A DNA stretch of 64,000 nucleotides from an uncultured SAR86 cluster bacterium (GTDB lineage: Bacteria; Pseudomonadota; Gammaproteobacteria; Magnimaribacterales; D2472): assembly GCA_905181595.1 (NCBI GenBank), contig CAJIYI010000001.1:463938-527937 (forward strand). Reading direction: 5' to 3'. This document shows positions 44,302-52,518 of this stretch, in pieces. The position numbers and the translations under genes were made by a program. Position 1 is the stretch's first letter, and each line of letters opens with the position of its first letter. A model generated the notes under the pieces. The model had not been told where the DNA came from. It saw nothing but the letters and a program-made list of their open reading frames with translations, and did no database searches.

Positions 44302-44865
44302 TTAAAGGTAGTTAGTTACAAAAATAGAATTAACAGAATAAGCAAGAATCACCATAGCAAAGGATAACATTATACCTCTAACCGCATATTTAACCTTAAG
44401 ACTGGCAAACTTCACACCTAGAAACGTTAGTAGATAGATAATTAGTGCAAAGACGGTAAAAATACCTTTAAAGATTAATTCAAGTGAAAAAGCACTGCTA
44501 ATAATAATGCCTGACAGGAGAGATAGACTGATGCATAGAAGACCTATCCCAATCAGTTCAAAGATTTCACTGTATTCTTGCTCCACAGACTTTGCATTTG
44601 ATCCTATCTCACCTTTTTTAATTTTTGTAATGTGTCTTTCTAACAAGGTTGTTTCAAAAAAAGTAATAACTAAAACTGCAACGCTGAAACCAGTAATAAA
44701 TAGATGGGCTGCCAGAATTGTTAATCCATACGAAAAAACCATTGAGCCTGCAATAATTAAAAGAGAAATTAGGAGACCAGCAAATACCTGTTTTGATGAT
44801 CCAAGAACTAGCCTAGAGATAAAGTATGCAAAAATTGCAATTAATGTTGAAGAGGTGAATGACAC
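44302..44865 (-). CDS. ypjD: YpjD-like CcsA-family membrane protein
   Basis: This is a short polytopic membrane protein with similarity in layout to YpjD, a cytochrome-c-assembly (CcsA)-like protein of unknown role. The central HLFITGFSVAVLVITFFETTLL and late YAVRGIMLSFAMVILAY segments correspond to the conserved part. The frame is open to 44934, but GTG at 44865 (SFTSSTLIAIFAYF) gives the usual beginning. At 187 residues it is shorter than the roughly 265 of E. coli. It lies between corB and the divergent rpsP; ffh, normally on the rpsP side, is missing. Confidence 0.65.
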   Translation of the reverse strand: MSFTSSTLIAIFAYFISRLVLGSSKQVFAGLLISLLIIAGSMVFSYGLTILAAHLFITGFSVAVLVITFFETTLLERHITKIKKGEIGSNAKSVEQEYSEIFELIGIGLLCISLSLLSGIIISSAFSLELIFKGIFTVFALIIYLLTFLGVKFASLKVKYAVRGIMLSFAMVILAYSVNSIFVTNYL

Positions 44866-44969
44866 AGTATTATTTTTTTTGTATTGTTTATATATTAACA
44901 CTATCAAATTTATCAAGGTTACCCTAAAATACAAATCTTTTTTACAGATACAAAAACAAAATTTAAAAT

Positions 44970-45731
44970 ATGGTAGTAGTTAGACTTGCAAAAAGCGGAG
45001 CGAAAAAAAACCCTTATTACTTTATAACGGTTGCCGACTCCAGAAAACCTAGAGATGGCGGATACATTGAGCGTTTAGGATTTTTTAATCCTTCGGCCAA
45101 AGGTTCCGAGGAAAGATTGAGATTTAATCTAGAGCGTTTCGATCATTGGGTTACTCAAGGCGCCCAAGCTTCAGATAAAGTATCTGAGTTAGTTAAAGAT
45201 GCGCGTCTTTCTCCAGAGGACCTTCAAGTAAAATTAGATGCCAAACAAGCTAAAAGAACACAGAAGAAAGAAGTTTTAGCAGCTCAAAAAGTAGCAGAAC
45301 TTGCTGCTCAAGCAGAAGCTGATGCTAAAGAAGAAGCAGAGGCAGCTCCTGAAGCAGAAGTAGCAGAAGAAGCAGCTCCTGAAGCAGAAGCAGCTCCTGA
45401 AGCAGAAGTAGCAGAAGCAGAAGCAGCTCCTGAAGCAGAAGTAGCAGAAGAAGCAGCTCCTGAAGCAGAAGTAGCAGAAGAAGCAGCTCCTGAAGCAGAA
45501 GTAGCAGAAGAAGCAGCTCCTGAAGCAGAAGTAGCAGAAGAAGCAGCTCCTGAAGCAGAAGTAGCAGAAGAAGCAGCTCCTGAAGCAGAAGTAGCAGAAG
45601 AAGCAGCTCCTGAAGCAGAAGTAGCAGAAGAAGCAGCTCCTGAAGCAGAAGTAGCAGAAGAAGCAGCACCCGAGCCAGAAGTAGCAAAAGAAGAATCTGA
45701 AGCAGAATCTTCAGATGATGAGAAGCAGTAA
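44970..45731 (+). CDS. rpsP: Ribosomal protein S16 with long repetitive acidic tail
   Basis: S16 is a 30S assembly protein. Residues 1 to about 78 are a normal S16 core ([43 protein letters not shown]). After a short lysine-rich linker (about 80-108), residues about 118-240 are a Glu/Ala/Pro tail made of a ten-residue unit, [10 protein letters not shown], repeated about a dozen times, ending ESSDDEKQ. Homologues are 80-150 residues; this one is 253. The tail has almost no basic residue. It is probably disordered. The core is certain; the exact tail length depends on the repeat being correctly assembled. Confidence 0.95.
   Translation: MVVVRLAKSGAKKNPYYFITVADSRKPRDGGYIERLGFFNPSAKGSEERLRFNLERFDHWVTQGAQASDKVSELVKDARLSPEDLQVKLDAKQAKRTQKKEVLAAQKVAELAAQAEADAKEEAEAAPEAEVAEEAAPEAEAAPEAEVAEAEAAPEAEVAEEAAPEAEVAEEAAPEAEVAEEAAPEAEVAEEAAPEAEVAEEAAPEAEVAEEAAPEAEVAEEAAPEAEVAEEAAPEPEVAKEESEAESSDDEKQ
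45342..45690 (+). repeat. 30-bp coding tandem repeat in rpsP
   Basis: The unit AAGCAGCTCCTGAAGCAGAA plus GTAGCAGAAG recurs with an exact 30-base period. Eight copies at 45421-45660 are identical base for base. Two or three imperfect units precede them and one degenerate unit follows. The period is a multiple of three, so copy-number change keeps the frame. The opposite strand has a long open frame coding poly-leucine only because of this repeat. Confidence 0.97.
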
Positions 45732-46254
45732 GTCTCCGGACCTATCTTTATTTCTTCTTATTGCCAGAATTGGCAAAACTCGAGGATTAAGAGGTGAATT
45801 TTTTCTTAGATCCTTTGCAGAGAATCCACAAAGTTTAAATACATTCACTAAATTTTATACTCTAAGTTCTTCGCTAATGGAAGAGGTCGATCTAGAGTAC
45901 ATAAAAACCTCAAACTCAAATCTTATTTCTAAGATTAAATCAATTGATGATATAGATGCCATTAAGTCGTTTGGCCAAAAAGATGTATATGTTCTTAGAT
46001 CTGAACTTCCTCTGCTTGAAGAAAATGAAGCTTACTGGTTTGAGTTAATTGGTATGGATGTAGTAAATCTTGATGAGCAATTTCTTGGCGTTGTTGATAT
46101 TGTTAATAATTATGGCGCCAGTGATATTTTAGAAATAACTCCATCATCAAATAGAAAAGAAAAAATACTCATACCATTTATAAGAAATAAATTTATTATT
46201 TCAATTAATAAATCTAAAAATTCTATACTTGTCGACTGGGAAGAAGATTACTAG
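45715..46254 (+). CDS. rimM: Ribosome maturation factor RimM
   Basis: RimM helps 30S head assembly and binds S19. The protein is 179 residues: N-terminal RimM barrel with [22 protein letters not shown], then a PRC barrel with [12 protein letters not shown] and the ILIPFIRN patch. The start at 45715 (or the adjacent ATG at 45718) lies inside the end of rpsP, a 17-base overlap, indicating coupling of rpsP and rimM. Confidence 0.93.
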   Translation: MMRSSKSPDLSLFLLIARIGKTRGLRGEFFLRSFAENPQSLNTFTKFYTLSSSLMEEVDLEYIKTSNSNLISKIKSIDDIDAIKSFGQKDVYVLRSELPLLEENEAYWFELIGMDVVNLDEQFLGVVDIVNNYGASDILEITPSSNRKEKILIPFIRNKFIISINKSKNSILVDWEEDY

Positions 46255-46264
46255 ATTAAAACTT

Positions 46265-46975
46265 ATGAATATAAATATTATTACTTTATTTCCAGAAATT
46301 TTTTTAGCCTTAAATTCAGGTCTACTAGGCCAAGCAATTGAAAGAAAAGATATTGTAATTAACATTGTAAATCTTAGAGACTATTCAATGAATGAATACG
46401 GTCAGGTTGACGATAAACCTTATGGTGGAGGGGAAGGCATGGTCTTAATGGCCGAGCCTCTGGAGAGATCTATACAGAGTATACCTAGTGATAAAAGAGG
46501 TAATATCGTTAACTTATCACCTCAAGGTGAGAAGCTCTCTCAATCAAAAGCTCAAGAGTTATCAAAATTAGATAATTTAACCATTATTGCTGGAAGGTAT
46601 GAAGGCATTGACGAAAGAATCATCAATCAATATGTGGATGAGGAAATCTCGATAGGTGATTTTGTTTTGAGCGGAGGAGAATTTGCTGCACTAACACTAA
46701 TAGATGTATGTGCAAGGTTTATTCCAGGAGTCATAGGCAATAATAAGTCAGTTGAACTGGATAGTTTTAGCGCTGGATTGTTAAAGGGGCCTGTCTTTAC
46801 CAGGCCTGAAAAATATAACAATGAGCCTGTTCCAGAAATACTATTATCAGGCAATCATGCGCTAATTCAGGAATGGAAAGATGAACAATCTTTATTAAGA
46901 ACCCTCGAAAGGAGACCTGAACTGCTAAATAATATAAAATTAACAAAAAAACAGAAAAAACTCTTGGAAGATTAA
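46265..46975 (+). CDS. trmD: tRNA (guanine-N1)-methyltransferase TrmD
   Basis: TrmD makes m1G37 in tRNAs, preventing +1 frameshifting. It is 236 residues from ATG 46265 (MNINIITLFPEIF). The SPOUT knot is marked by AGRYEGIDERI and SIGDFVLSGGEFAAL, with the substrate segment DDKPYGGGEGMV and PVFTRPEKY. It starts ten bases after rimM. A longer upstream reading inside rimM is rejected. An intact trmD argues against a general frame-maintenance defect as the reason for the broken frames in this window. Confidence 0.96.
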   Translation: MNINIITLFPEIFLALNSGLLGQAIERKDIVINIVNLRDYSMNEYGQVDDKPYGGGEGMVLMAEPLERSIQSIPSDKRGNIVNLSPQGEKLSQSKAQELSKLDNLTIIAGRYEGIDERIINQYVDEEISIGDFVLSGGEFAALTLIDVCARFIPGVIGNNKSVELDSFSAGLLKGPVFTRPEKYNNEPVPEILLSGNHALIQEWKDEQSLLRTLERRPELLNNIKLTKKQKKLLED

Positions 46976-46994
46976 GCTTCTAAGCGTATCCTGT

Positions 46995-47034
46995 ATCACA
47001 TTTTTAGGTAAAGCATCACATTTTTAGGCAAAGT
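46995..47034 (+). repeat. 20-bp tandem duplication upstream of rplS
   Basis: Two adjacent 20-base copies, ATCACATTTTTAGGTAAAGC and ATCACATTTTTAGGCAAAGT, differ at two positions and end one base before the rplS start codon. The second copy supplies the only AGG-like ribosome site of rplS. It may be a recent slippage duplication or a regulatory element; no stem-loop is evident. Confidence 0.85.
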
Positions 47035-47035
47035 C

Positions 47036-47629
47036 ATGGCAGATAAAGATAACGAAAATACGGAAAACACAACTGAAGAAGTGGTTGAAACTAATGAAAC
47101 TGTTTCAGATGATGCTGTGGAAGTAGAAGAGTCTTCAGAAGCTTCTGCAGAAGCCGTGGACGAGACTCCAGCAACCGACGATGTCTCATCTGATGAAGAG
47201 CCGGAAACTGCAGAGCTAAGTGCTGAGGAAGCTCCTGAGGAGGAAGTTCAAACTGCTCCTATAACTGTCGATGAAAAATCCCCTGCTCAAATTATTAATG
47301 CATTCGAGTCGAATCAATTAAAAGCTGATATCCCATCATTTAGACCTGGTGATACTGTTGTTGTTTCGGTTAAAGTCCAAGAAGGTGACAGAACTAGATT
47401 GCAGGCATTTGAAGGCGTTGTTATGAATATCAAGAAAGCTGGTTTAAATTCTGCATTTATTGTTAGAAAAATTTCTAGCGGCATAGGGGTAGAAAGAACA
47501 TTCCAAATGCATAGCCCGCTTATAGATTCTATTTCAGTTAAGAGAAAAGGTGATGTAAGACAAGCAACCCTTTACTATCTTAGAGAAAGATCAGGTCGAT
47601 CAGCAAGAATCAAAGAAAGACTAGATTAA
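47036..47629 (+). CDS. rplS: Ribosomal protein L19 with acidic N-terminal extension
   Basis: L19 lies at the 30S-50S interface. The ordinary L19 core begins near residue 84 ([22 protein letters not shown]) and runs to the end ([31 protein letters not shown]). Ahead of it is an extension of about 83 residues rich in Glu, Asp, Thr, Ser and Val, with lysine at residue 4 and no other basic residue until about 81. Homologues are about 115 residues; this is 197. No internal start codon with a ribosome site at the core boundary is obvious, so the extension appears genuinely translated. Confidence 0.94.
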   Translation: MADKDNENTENTTEEVVETNETVSDDAVEVEESSEASAEAVDETPATDDVSSDEEPETAELSAEEAPEEEVQTAPITVDEKSPAQIINAFESNQLKADIPSFRPGDTVVVSVKVQEGDRTRLQAFEGVVMNIKKAGLNSAFIVRKISSGIGVERTFQMHSPLIDSISVKRKGDVRQATLYYLRERSGRSARIKERLD

Positions 47630-47633
47630 TCTC

Positions 47634-48536
47634 ATGTCGTCTGACCACAAAAGGAGCCAATACATTGCTTCCTTTTTGGCAAACCTCCGCCTTGAGAAAG
47701 GCCTTTCCACAAATACCATTAACGCATATGCAAATGACTGTAGATCATTTCTTAAATGGTCTGATAGTCAAGGGGATATTAATATATTGAACCTGCAAGA
47801 AGATCAGGTTGAACAATATGTTAAAAGTTTTCAAGATCAGAATCTTACAAGCTCGTCTATCAATCGAAAGATATCTTCTCTAAAACACTTATATCTTTTT
47901 TTACATAAAAAGAAACTGGTTCAGAGTAACCCCATAGCAAATTTTTCTGGCCCAAAGAATATCAGACCATTGCCAAAATCAATGTCTCAACTTGATGTCG
48001 AAAGCCTTATTCAAGCCCCAGATTGCACAAATTTTATCGGTCTTCGAGACAGAGCTATGCTGGAGTTACTTTATGCTACAGGCGTTAGAATCTCTGAATT
48101 AATTAACCTGCAATATACCAACATTGATTTAAATAGATCATTTATAAAGGTTATGGGAAAAGGCAGTAAAGAGAGATTGATACCTTTTGGAGAAAATGCG
48201 TTATCAAGCTTGTTTGATTACATTAATTATCGCAGAGAGAATAATTTGTCTTTAAACTCAAGAGATTTTTTTATTAGTCAGCAAGGTAAGAAAATTACTC
48301 GCCAAGCATTTTGGCATAGGATTAAATCATATTTACAACAAACAGGATTGCCAATTGATATTTCTCCCCATACTCTAAGGCACGCTTTTGCTACTCATTT
48401 ACTCAATAATGGAGCAGACCTAAGATCTGTACAAATGTTGCTTGGACATAGTGATTTATCAACGACACAAATATATACTCACATAGCAAAACAGAGACTT
48501 AGTGAAATGGTTAAAAAACATCATCCTCGTGGTTAA
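47634..48536 (+). CDS. xerD: Tyrosine recombinase XerD
   Basis: This resolves chromosome dimers at dif together with XerC. It is 300 residues: a SAM-like N-terminal domain (FLANLRLEKGLSTNTINAY) and catalytic domain with Arg in ATGVRISELINL, HTLRHAFATHLL (His and Arg), LLGHSDLSTTQIYTHI (His and nucleophile Tyr). XerD over XerC is chosen because dsbC, hom and thrC follow, the order seen with xerD in pseudomonads. No integron or phage context is present. Confidence 0.92.
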   Translation: MSSDHKRSQYIASFLANLRLEKGLSTNTINAYANDCRSFLKWSDSQGDINILNLQEDQVEQYVKSFQDQNLTSSSINRKISSLKHLYLFLHKKKLVQSNPIANFSGPKNIRPLPKSMSQLDVESLIQAPDCTNFIGLRDRAMLELLYATGVRISELINLQYTNIDLNRSFIKVMGKGSKERLIPFGENALSSLFDYINYRRENNLSLNSRDFFISQQGKKITRQAFWHRIKSYLQQTGLPIDISPHTLRHAFATHLLNNGADLRSVQMLLGHSDLSTTQIYTHIAKQRLSEMVKKHHPRG

Positions 48537-48541
48537 TTAAT

Positions 48542-49258
48542 ATGAAATTCAATAGATGCTTAATCATGTTCTTTTTAGCTTTCTCCCTAGATGGAATAGC
48601 CAATGAGACAGAAATAGTTACAAAAATTAATCAAGTGCTTCCTGCCGGAATGTCCGTTAAAGGTATTAAACAGTCTCAGGTAGATGGTTTGTTCGTGGTT
48701 GATATAGGTGACTTACAGCCTATATACGCCTCCAAAGATGGTAACTTTTTCTTGTATGGCGAGATGTATGCCATTAAGAACGGCGAATTATTAAACACGA
48801 CCAAACAAGAAATTAGCTTGAACAGAAAAGCTATTTTAGATTCTGAGCTTTCGGAAAAAGACTTTATCACTTTTGCAGCTACCGATGAAAAACATGTGAT
48901 TACAGTATTTACCGATGTTGATTGCGGCTATTGCAGAAAATTTCATGGCGAAATTGAAGATTATAATGCCCAAGGAATTACCGTAAATTATGTTGCATTT
49001 CCTAGATCCGGCCTTGAATCAGAGTCTTACAATAAAATTGTAAGTGCTTGGTGCTCTAGTGACCCCAAAGGAACGCTCACAGCTCTCAAGGAAGGAAGGG
49101 ATCCAGCACTAAAACTTTGCCAAGACCATCCAGTTGAGGATCATTACTTGCTGGGACAAAGAATAGGAATTACTGGAACTCCTGCAATCATTTCATCTTC
49201 CGGAGATCTTCTTCCAGGTTATTTGCCCCCCATGGAGCTATTAAAGAAACTAAATTAA
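48542..49258 (+). CDS. dsbC: Periplasmic disulfide isomerase DsbC
   Basis: DsbC corrects wrong disulfides in periplasmic proteins. It has a signal peptide (about residues 1-21), an N-terminal dimerisation domain (to about 85), and a thioredoxin fold with VFTDVDCGYCRKFH. The CGYC active site is as in E. coli. A further cysteine pair is at AWCSS and KLCQDH. It is 238 residues. It lies five bases after xerD and two before hom. Confidence 0.94.
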   Translation: MKFNRCLIMFFLAFSLDGIANETEIVTKINQVLPAGMSVKGIKQSQVDGLFVVDIGDLQPIYASKDGNFFLYGEMYAIKNGELLNTTKQEISLNRKAILDSELSEKDFITFAATDEKHVITVFTDVDCGYCRKFHGEIEDYNAQGITVNYVAFPRSGLESESYNKIVSAWCSSDPKGTLTALKEGRDPALKLCQDHPVEDHYLLGQRIGITGTPAIISSSGDLLPGYLPPMELLKKLN

Positions 49259-49260
49259 TT

Positions 49261-50514
49261 ATGACTAAATTAAAAATTGGTATATGTGGGTGGGGCAATG
49301 TTGCAACAGGTTTGTATGAGCAGCTCATTTGCGGCAATGAATTATATTCAGAATGGGAATTAGTCTGTATTGGTGCCCGCAGAGATAATCCAAGGTGTAA
49401 CCCTGGTAACACAAAAATAGTCAGAGATATTTTTGCAGTGCCAGATGAAGACATAGATGTTTTAGTTGAACTCATTGGGGGAGTGGAGACTGCCCGAGAA
49501 CTTATTTTAAAAGCACTCAATGCTGGCAAGCATGTAGTTACTGCCAACAAAGCAGTTATTTATGAGCATGGCGAAGAACTTATCGAGGTAGCAATAACAA
49601 ATAACGTAAAAATTCTATTTGAATCTGCAGTTTGCGCTGGAACTCCAGTTGTCAAAATGCTGTCTAATGACCTTGGTGCAAATAAAATATCTAAGGTTGC
49701 TGGAATGCTAAATGGGACAACAAATTTTATATTAAGCAATATGGAAGAGGGCGCTAATTACGAAAATGTTCTCCAAGAAGCTCAAGAAAAGGGTTATGCA
49801 GAACCTGATCCCAGTCTAGATGTTAATGGAACGGATGCTGCTCATAAAATTGGAATTTTAGCTTCCCTAGCTTTTAACAGCGGGCTCCCTGCTAGTAAAT
49901 TCCACATAGAGGGGATTGAGGATATTACTTCTCAAGATTTTAAGTATGCGCATGAATTTAACTTAACAGTGAAACATTTAGCCGTTGCACAGCTTCAAGA
50001 TCATGGCATTGAGCTAAGGAGCCATCCTGTAATGCTATCCAAAGAGTCTAGCCTTGCTGGGTTAAAGGGAGTTAGAAATGGCATACAGATTAATACTGAT
50101 CTTCTTGGTGAATTTCAAGTTGCAGGCTCCGGTGCGGGAAGAGAATCTACAGCATCTGGACTTATCTCAGATTTGATTGCGCTGTCAAAAAATCAAGACA
50201 TTGATCCAATGAGATACCCAGACTTTTCCAAGAAACCAAGCATTATTGATTTTAATGAATTGAGCTTTAAATATTATGTTTATCTTGAAGTAAAAGATGA
50301 ATCAGGAGTCCTAGCATTAATTAGTAAAATATTTGCAGAGCATAAAATTAGTTTTGATAAGGTTATACAAAAAGATCAGCTGGATAATGGCAATGTTCCC
50401 ATGGTAATTTTTACTGACCCTGTTATTGAGAGTGAAATGCAAATTGCATTAAAAGACTTAAAGAGCAACTCTGTTATTCATAATTCAAAGATTATTAGAA
50501 TCGAGGATTCGTAA
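49261..50514 (+). CDS. hom: Homoserine dehydrogenase
   Basis: This reduces aspartate semialdehyde to homoserine for threonine and methionine. It is monofunctional, 417 residues: NAD site GICGWGNVATGLYE, LIGGVETARELILKAL, NKAVIYEHG, FESAVCAGTPV, and a C-terminal ACT domain (from about 340, YVYLEVKDESGVLALISK) for threonine feedback. It shares one base with the thrC start (TAATG), so the two are coupled. Confidence 0.96.
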   Translation: MTKLKIGICGWGNVATGLYEQLICGNELYSEWELVCIGARRDNPRCNPGNTKIVRDIFAVPDEDIDVLVELIGGVETARELILKALNAGKHVVTANKAVIYEHGEELIEVAITNNVKILFESAVCAGTPVVKMLSNDLGANKISKVAGMLNGTTNFILSNMEEGANYENVLQEAQEKGYAEPDPSLDVNGTDAAHKIGILASLAFNSGLPASKFHIEGIEDITSQDFKYAHEFNLTVKHLAVAQLQDHGIELRSHPVMLSKESSLAGLKGVRNGIQINTDLLGEFQVAGSGAGRESTASGLISDLIALSKNQDIDPMRYPDFSKKPSIIDFNELSFKYYVYLEVKDESGVLALISKIFAEHKISFDKVIQKDQLDNGNVPMVIFTDPVIESEMQIALKDLKSNSVIHNSKIIRIEDS

Positions 50515-51905
50515 TGCTTTTTCATTCAACTAGAGGGAATGACTCTGGTAAGGATTTTGCAACAGTATTAATGCAGGGACTTGCAGACGATGGCGGCCTT
50601 TTTATGCCAGACCATTGGCCGCAAGTTGATTTAGAAGAGATTAAATCCAAGACATCATTCATCGATGTTGCGAAGTGCATTGTTCCTCTGTTTACTGCTT
50701 CTTCTTTCTCATACGCTGAGACTATTAAAATAGTAGAAGATACTTGGCATGATTTTGAGCATTCAGACCTGGTTGGCATTCAAACTTTTGATGACGTTTC
50801 AATCTTAGAATTATTTCATGGGCCAACAGCAGCATTCAAAGATTTTGGTTTGCAGCTGGCAGCTGCGTTTTTTAATGAAGTGCTGGAAAGTGAGAACAAA
50901 ACTGCAATTGTTCTTGGCGCAACATCTGGTGATACTGGCCCTGCAGCAATTGATGCATGTAAAGGTTATAAGAGAATTAAAAGCTTTATTATGCTGCCAA
51001 ATGGCAATATGTCTGAGGTCCAAAGGCGACAAATGAGCGTGATTGATGCTGACAATGTTTTTGCTTTAAGAATTAATGGAACGTTTGATGATTGCCAGGA
51101 TTTAGTCAAACATGCTTTCAGACAACGTGATTTTTTAAACCCAGACCAATATCTTCTAGCAGTGAATTCAATTAACTGGACTCGTATTGTTGGCCAAATT
51201 TGTTATTACTTTTATGCTTTCAATCGTCTGCACTCTAAGGGAGATTTAAATTTCTCAGTGCCTACAGGCAATTTTGGTAATGTTTTTGCATGTTACTCAG
51301 CTCATCAGATGGGTTTGCCAATCAATAAAATTTCAGTTGCAGTAAATAATAATGACATTTTGCATCGCTTCTTTAGTGAGAACGATTATTCCAAGCAAAC
51401 AGTCCAAGAAACTATTTCACCAAGCATGGACATAAGCGTTGCGAGTAACTTTGAAAGACTTGTGTATGATTTTTTTCTTGATAGAGATGCTAGTGAATGT
51501 GCCAAACTATTTAATCAATTTCCAGTGCAGGCAATCAAGCTAGATGAAGATGTATGGAAGAGAAAAAATGAGTTATTTTCTTCAAGCAAAGTAAACGATG
51601 AGCATACTCAGAAGTTAATTCAGGAGACATATGCTGCCCATGATTATGTCCTAGATCCTCATACGGCAATTGCGATGGACGAGGCCTTAAAAAAGAGCAA
51701 TGAAAATATGCATTACATTGTTCTGTCGACGGCTCATCCTGCGAAGTTTCCAAAAGTATATGAGGAACTAGATATCAATATCCCAAGTACTCCGAAGGCA
51801 TTAATGGGCTTATATGATCAAACAGAAAAACTTCATACGTTTGATGCTCAATATGACCAGATCGTTAATTTTATTAATCAGAATAATCCAGAGGTAAATG
51901 TATGA
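50514..51905 (+). CDS. thrC: Threonine synthase
   Basis: This PLP enzyme converts O-phosphohomoserine to threonine. It is 463 residues of the long, enterobacterial/fungal type. The PLP lysine lies in HGPTAAFKDFGLQL. GATSGDTGPAA and PTGNFGNVFACY bind the cofactor phosphate. It overlaps the downstream GNAT gene by four bases. PLP itself depends on the pdxB gene at 23 kb. Confidence 0.97.
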   Translation: MLFHSTRGNDSGKDFATVLMQGLADDGGLFMPDHWPQVDLEEIKSKTSFIDVAKCIVPLFTASSFSYAETIKIVEDTWHDFEHSDLVGIQTFDDVSILELFHGPTAAFKDFGLQLAAAFFNEVLESENKTAIVLGATSGDTGPAAIDACKGYKRIKSFIMLPNGNMSEVQRRQMSVIDADNVFALRINGTFDDCQDLVKHAFRQRDFLNPDQYLLAVNSINWTRIVGQICYYFYAFNRLHSKGDLNFSVPTGNFGNVFACYSAHQMGLPINKISVAVNNNDILHRFFSENDYSKQTVQETISPSMDISVASNFERLVYDFFLDRDASECAKLFNQFPVQAIKLDEDVWKRKNELFSSSKVNDEHTQKLIQETYAAHDYVLDPHTAIAMDEALKKSNENMHYIVLSTAHPAKFPKVYEELDINIPSTPKALMGLYDQTEKLHTFDAQYDQIVNFINQNNPEVNV

Positions 51906-52480
51906 ATGTTCCTGAAATTATTACCGCAGACCGCAAAGATCTTGACCGCATCAAGGGCGTTTTAAAGCTTGGTTTCGCCTCAGATGCTTTGCTTCGATGG
52001 GTTTTCCCTGATGCAGCTAATTATTTAAAAAGTTTTGATCTATGGATGCAAGAATTCTCTAAGATTGCTTACGAGAATGATCTCGTCTATTCAGAGAAAA
52101 ATTTTGCTGGAGCATCTATTTGGCACCCACCTGGCGCAGAATTTGATGAAGCTGTTTTAGAGCCTACTTTTGATGCAATTCCTGAAGAGAGGTTAGAGAC
52201 TGTAGCAAAATTTTTTGAGGAGTTTGAAACATATCATCCAGACGATGCATGGTATCTAGCTTTTATTGCTGTGGATCCATCGCACCAGAGAAAAGGCATT
52301 GGTTCTTTGTTATTGCGAGAAGCGTTACAGATGATTGATCAAAGAGGGGATAGAGCATATCTAGAGGCTACTAGCGAACAAAATAAAGCTCTGTATGAGA
52401 GACATGGATTTGTTGAGATTGGAAAAGTGCAATTTCAAGATTCTCCTCCAGCATTTCCCATGATAAGAGAGGCAAGGTAA
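51902..52480 (+). CDS. GNAT-family acetyltransferase
   Basis: This is a 192-residue N-acetyltransferase-fold protein. The acetyl-CoA loop is seen in VDPSHQRKGIGSLLLREAL (Q/RxxGxG), and ATSEQNKALYERHGF is the typical late helix-strand. The N-terminal part (WVFPDAANYL, WHPPGAEFD) resembles the uncharacterised subgroup found beside many biosynthetic genes. The substrate is unknown. It overlaps thrC by four bases. Confidence 0.85.
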   Translation: MNVPEIITADRKDLDRIKGVLKLGFASDALLRWVFPDAANYLKSFDLWMQEFSKIAYENDLVYSEKNFAGASIWHPPGAEFDEAVLEPTFDAIPEERLETVAKFFEEFETYHPDDAWYLAFIAVDPSHQRKGIGSLLLREALQMIDQRGDRAYLEATSEQNKALYERHGFVEIGKVQFQDSPPAFPMIREAR

Positions 52481-52518
52481 CTGTATTACAGGTCAAAAAG
52501 GTATTAGAATGCGTGACT

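Noticed and set aside
45325-45687. Long minus-strand frame encoding almost pure leucine
   Set aside because: It is the complement of the GAAGCAGCTCCT-type repeat in rpsP; the period of three keeps it open. No start context and no plausible protein.
47634-48536. Phage or integron integrase
   Set aside because: Length, motifs and the dsbC-hom-thrC context identify housekeeping XerD; no att sites, tRNA or phage genes are nearby.
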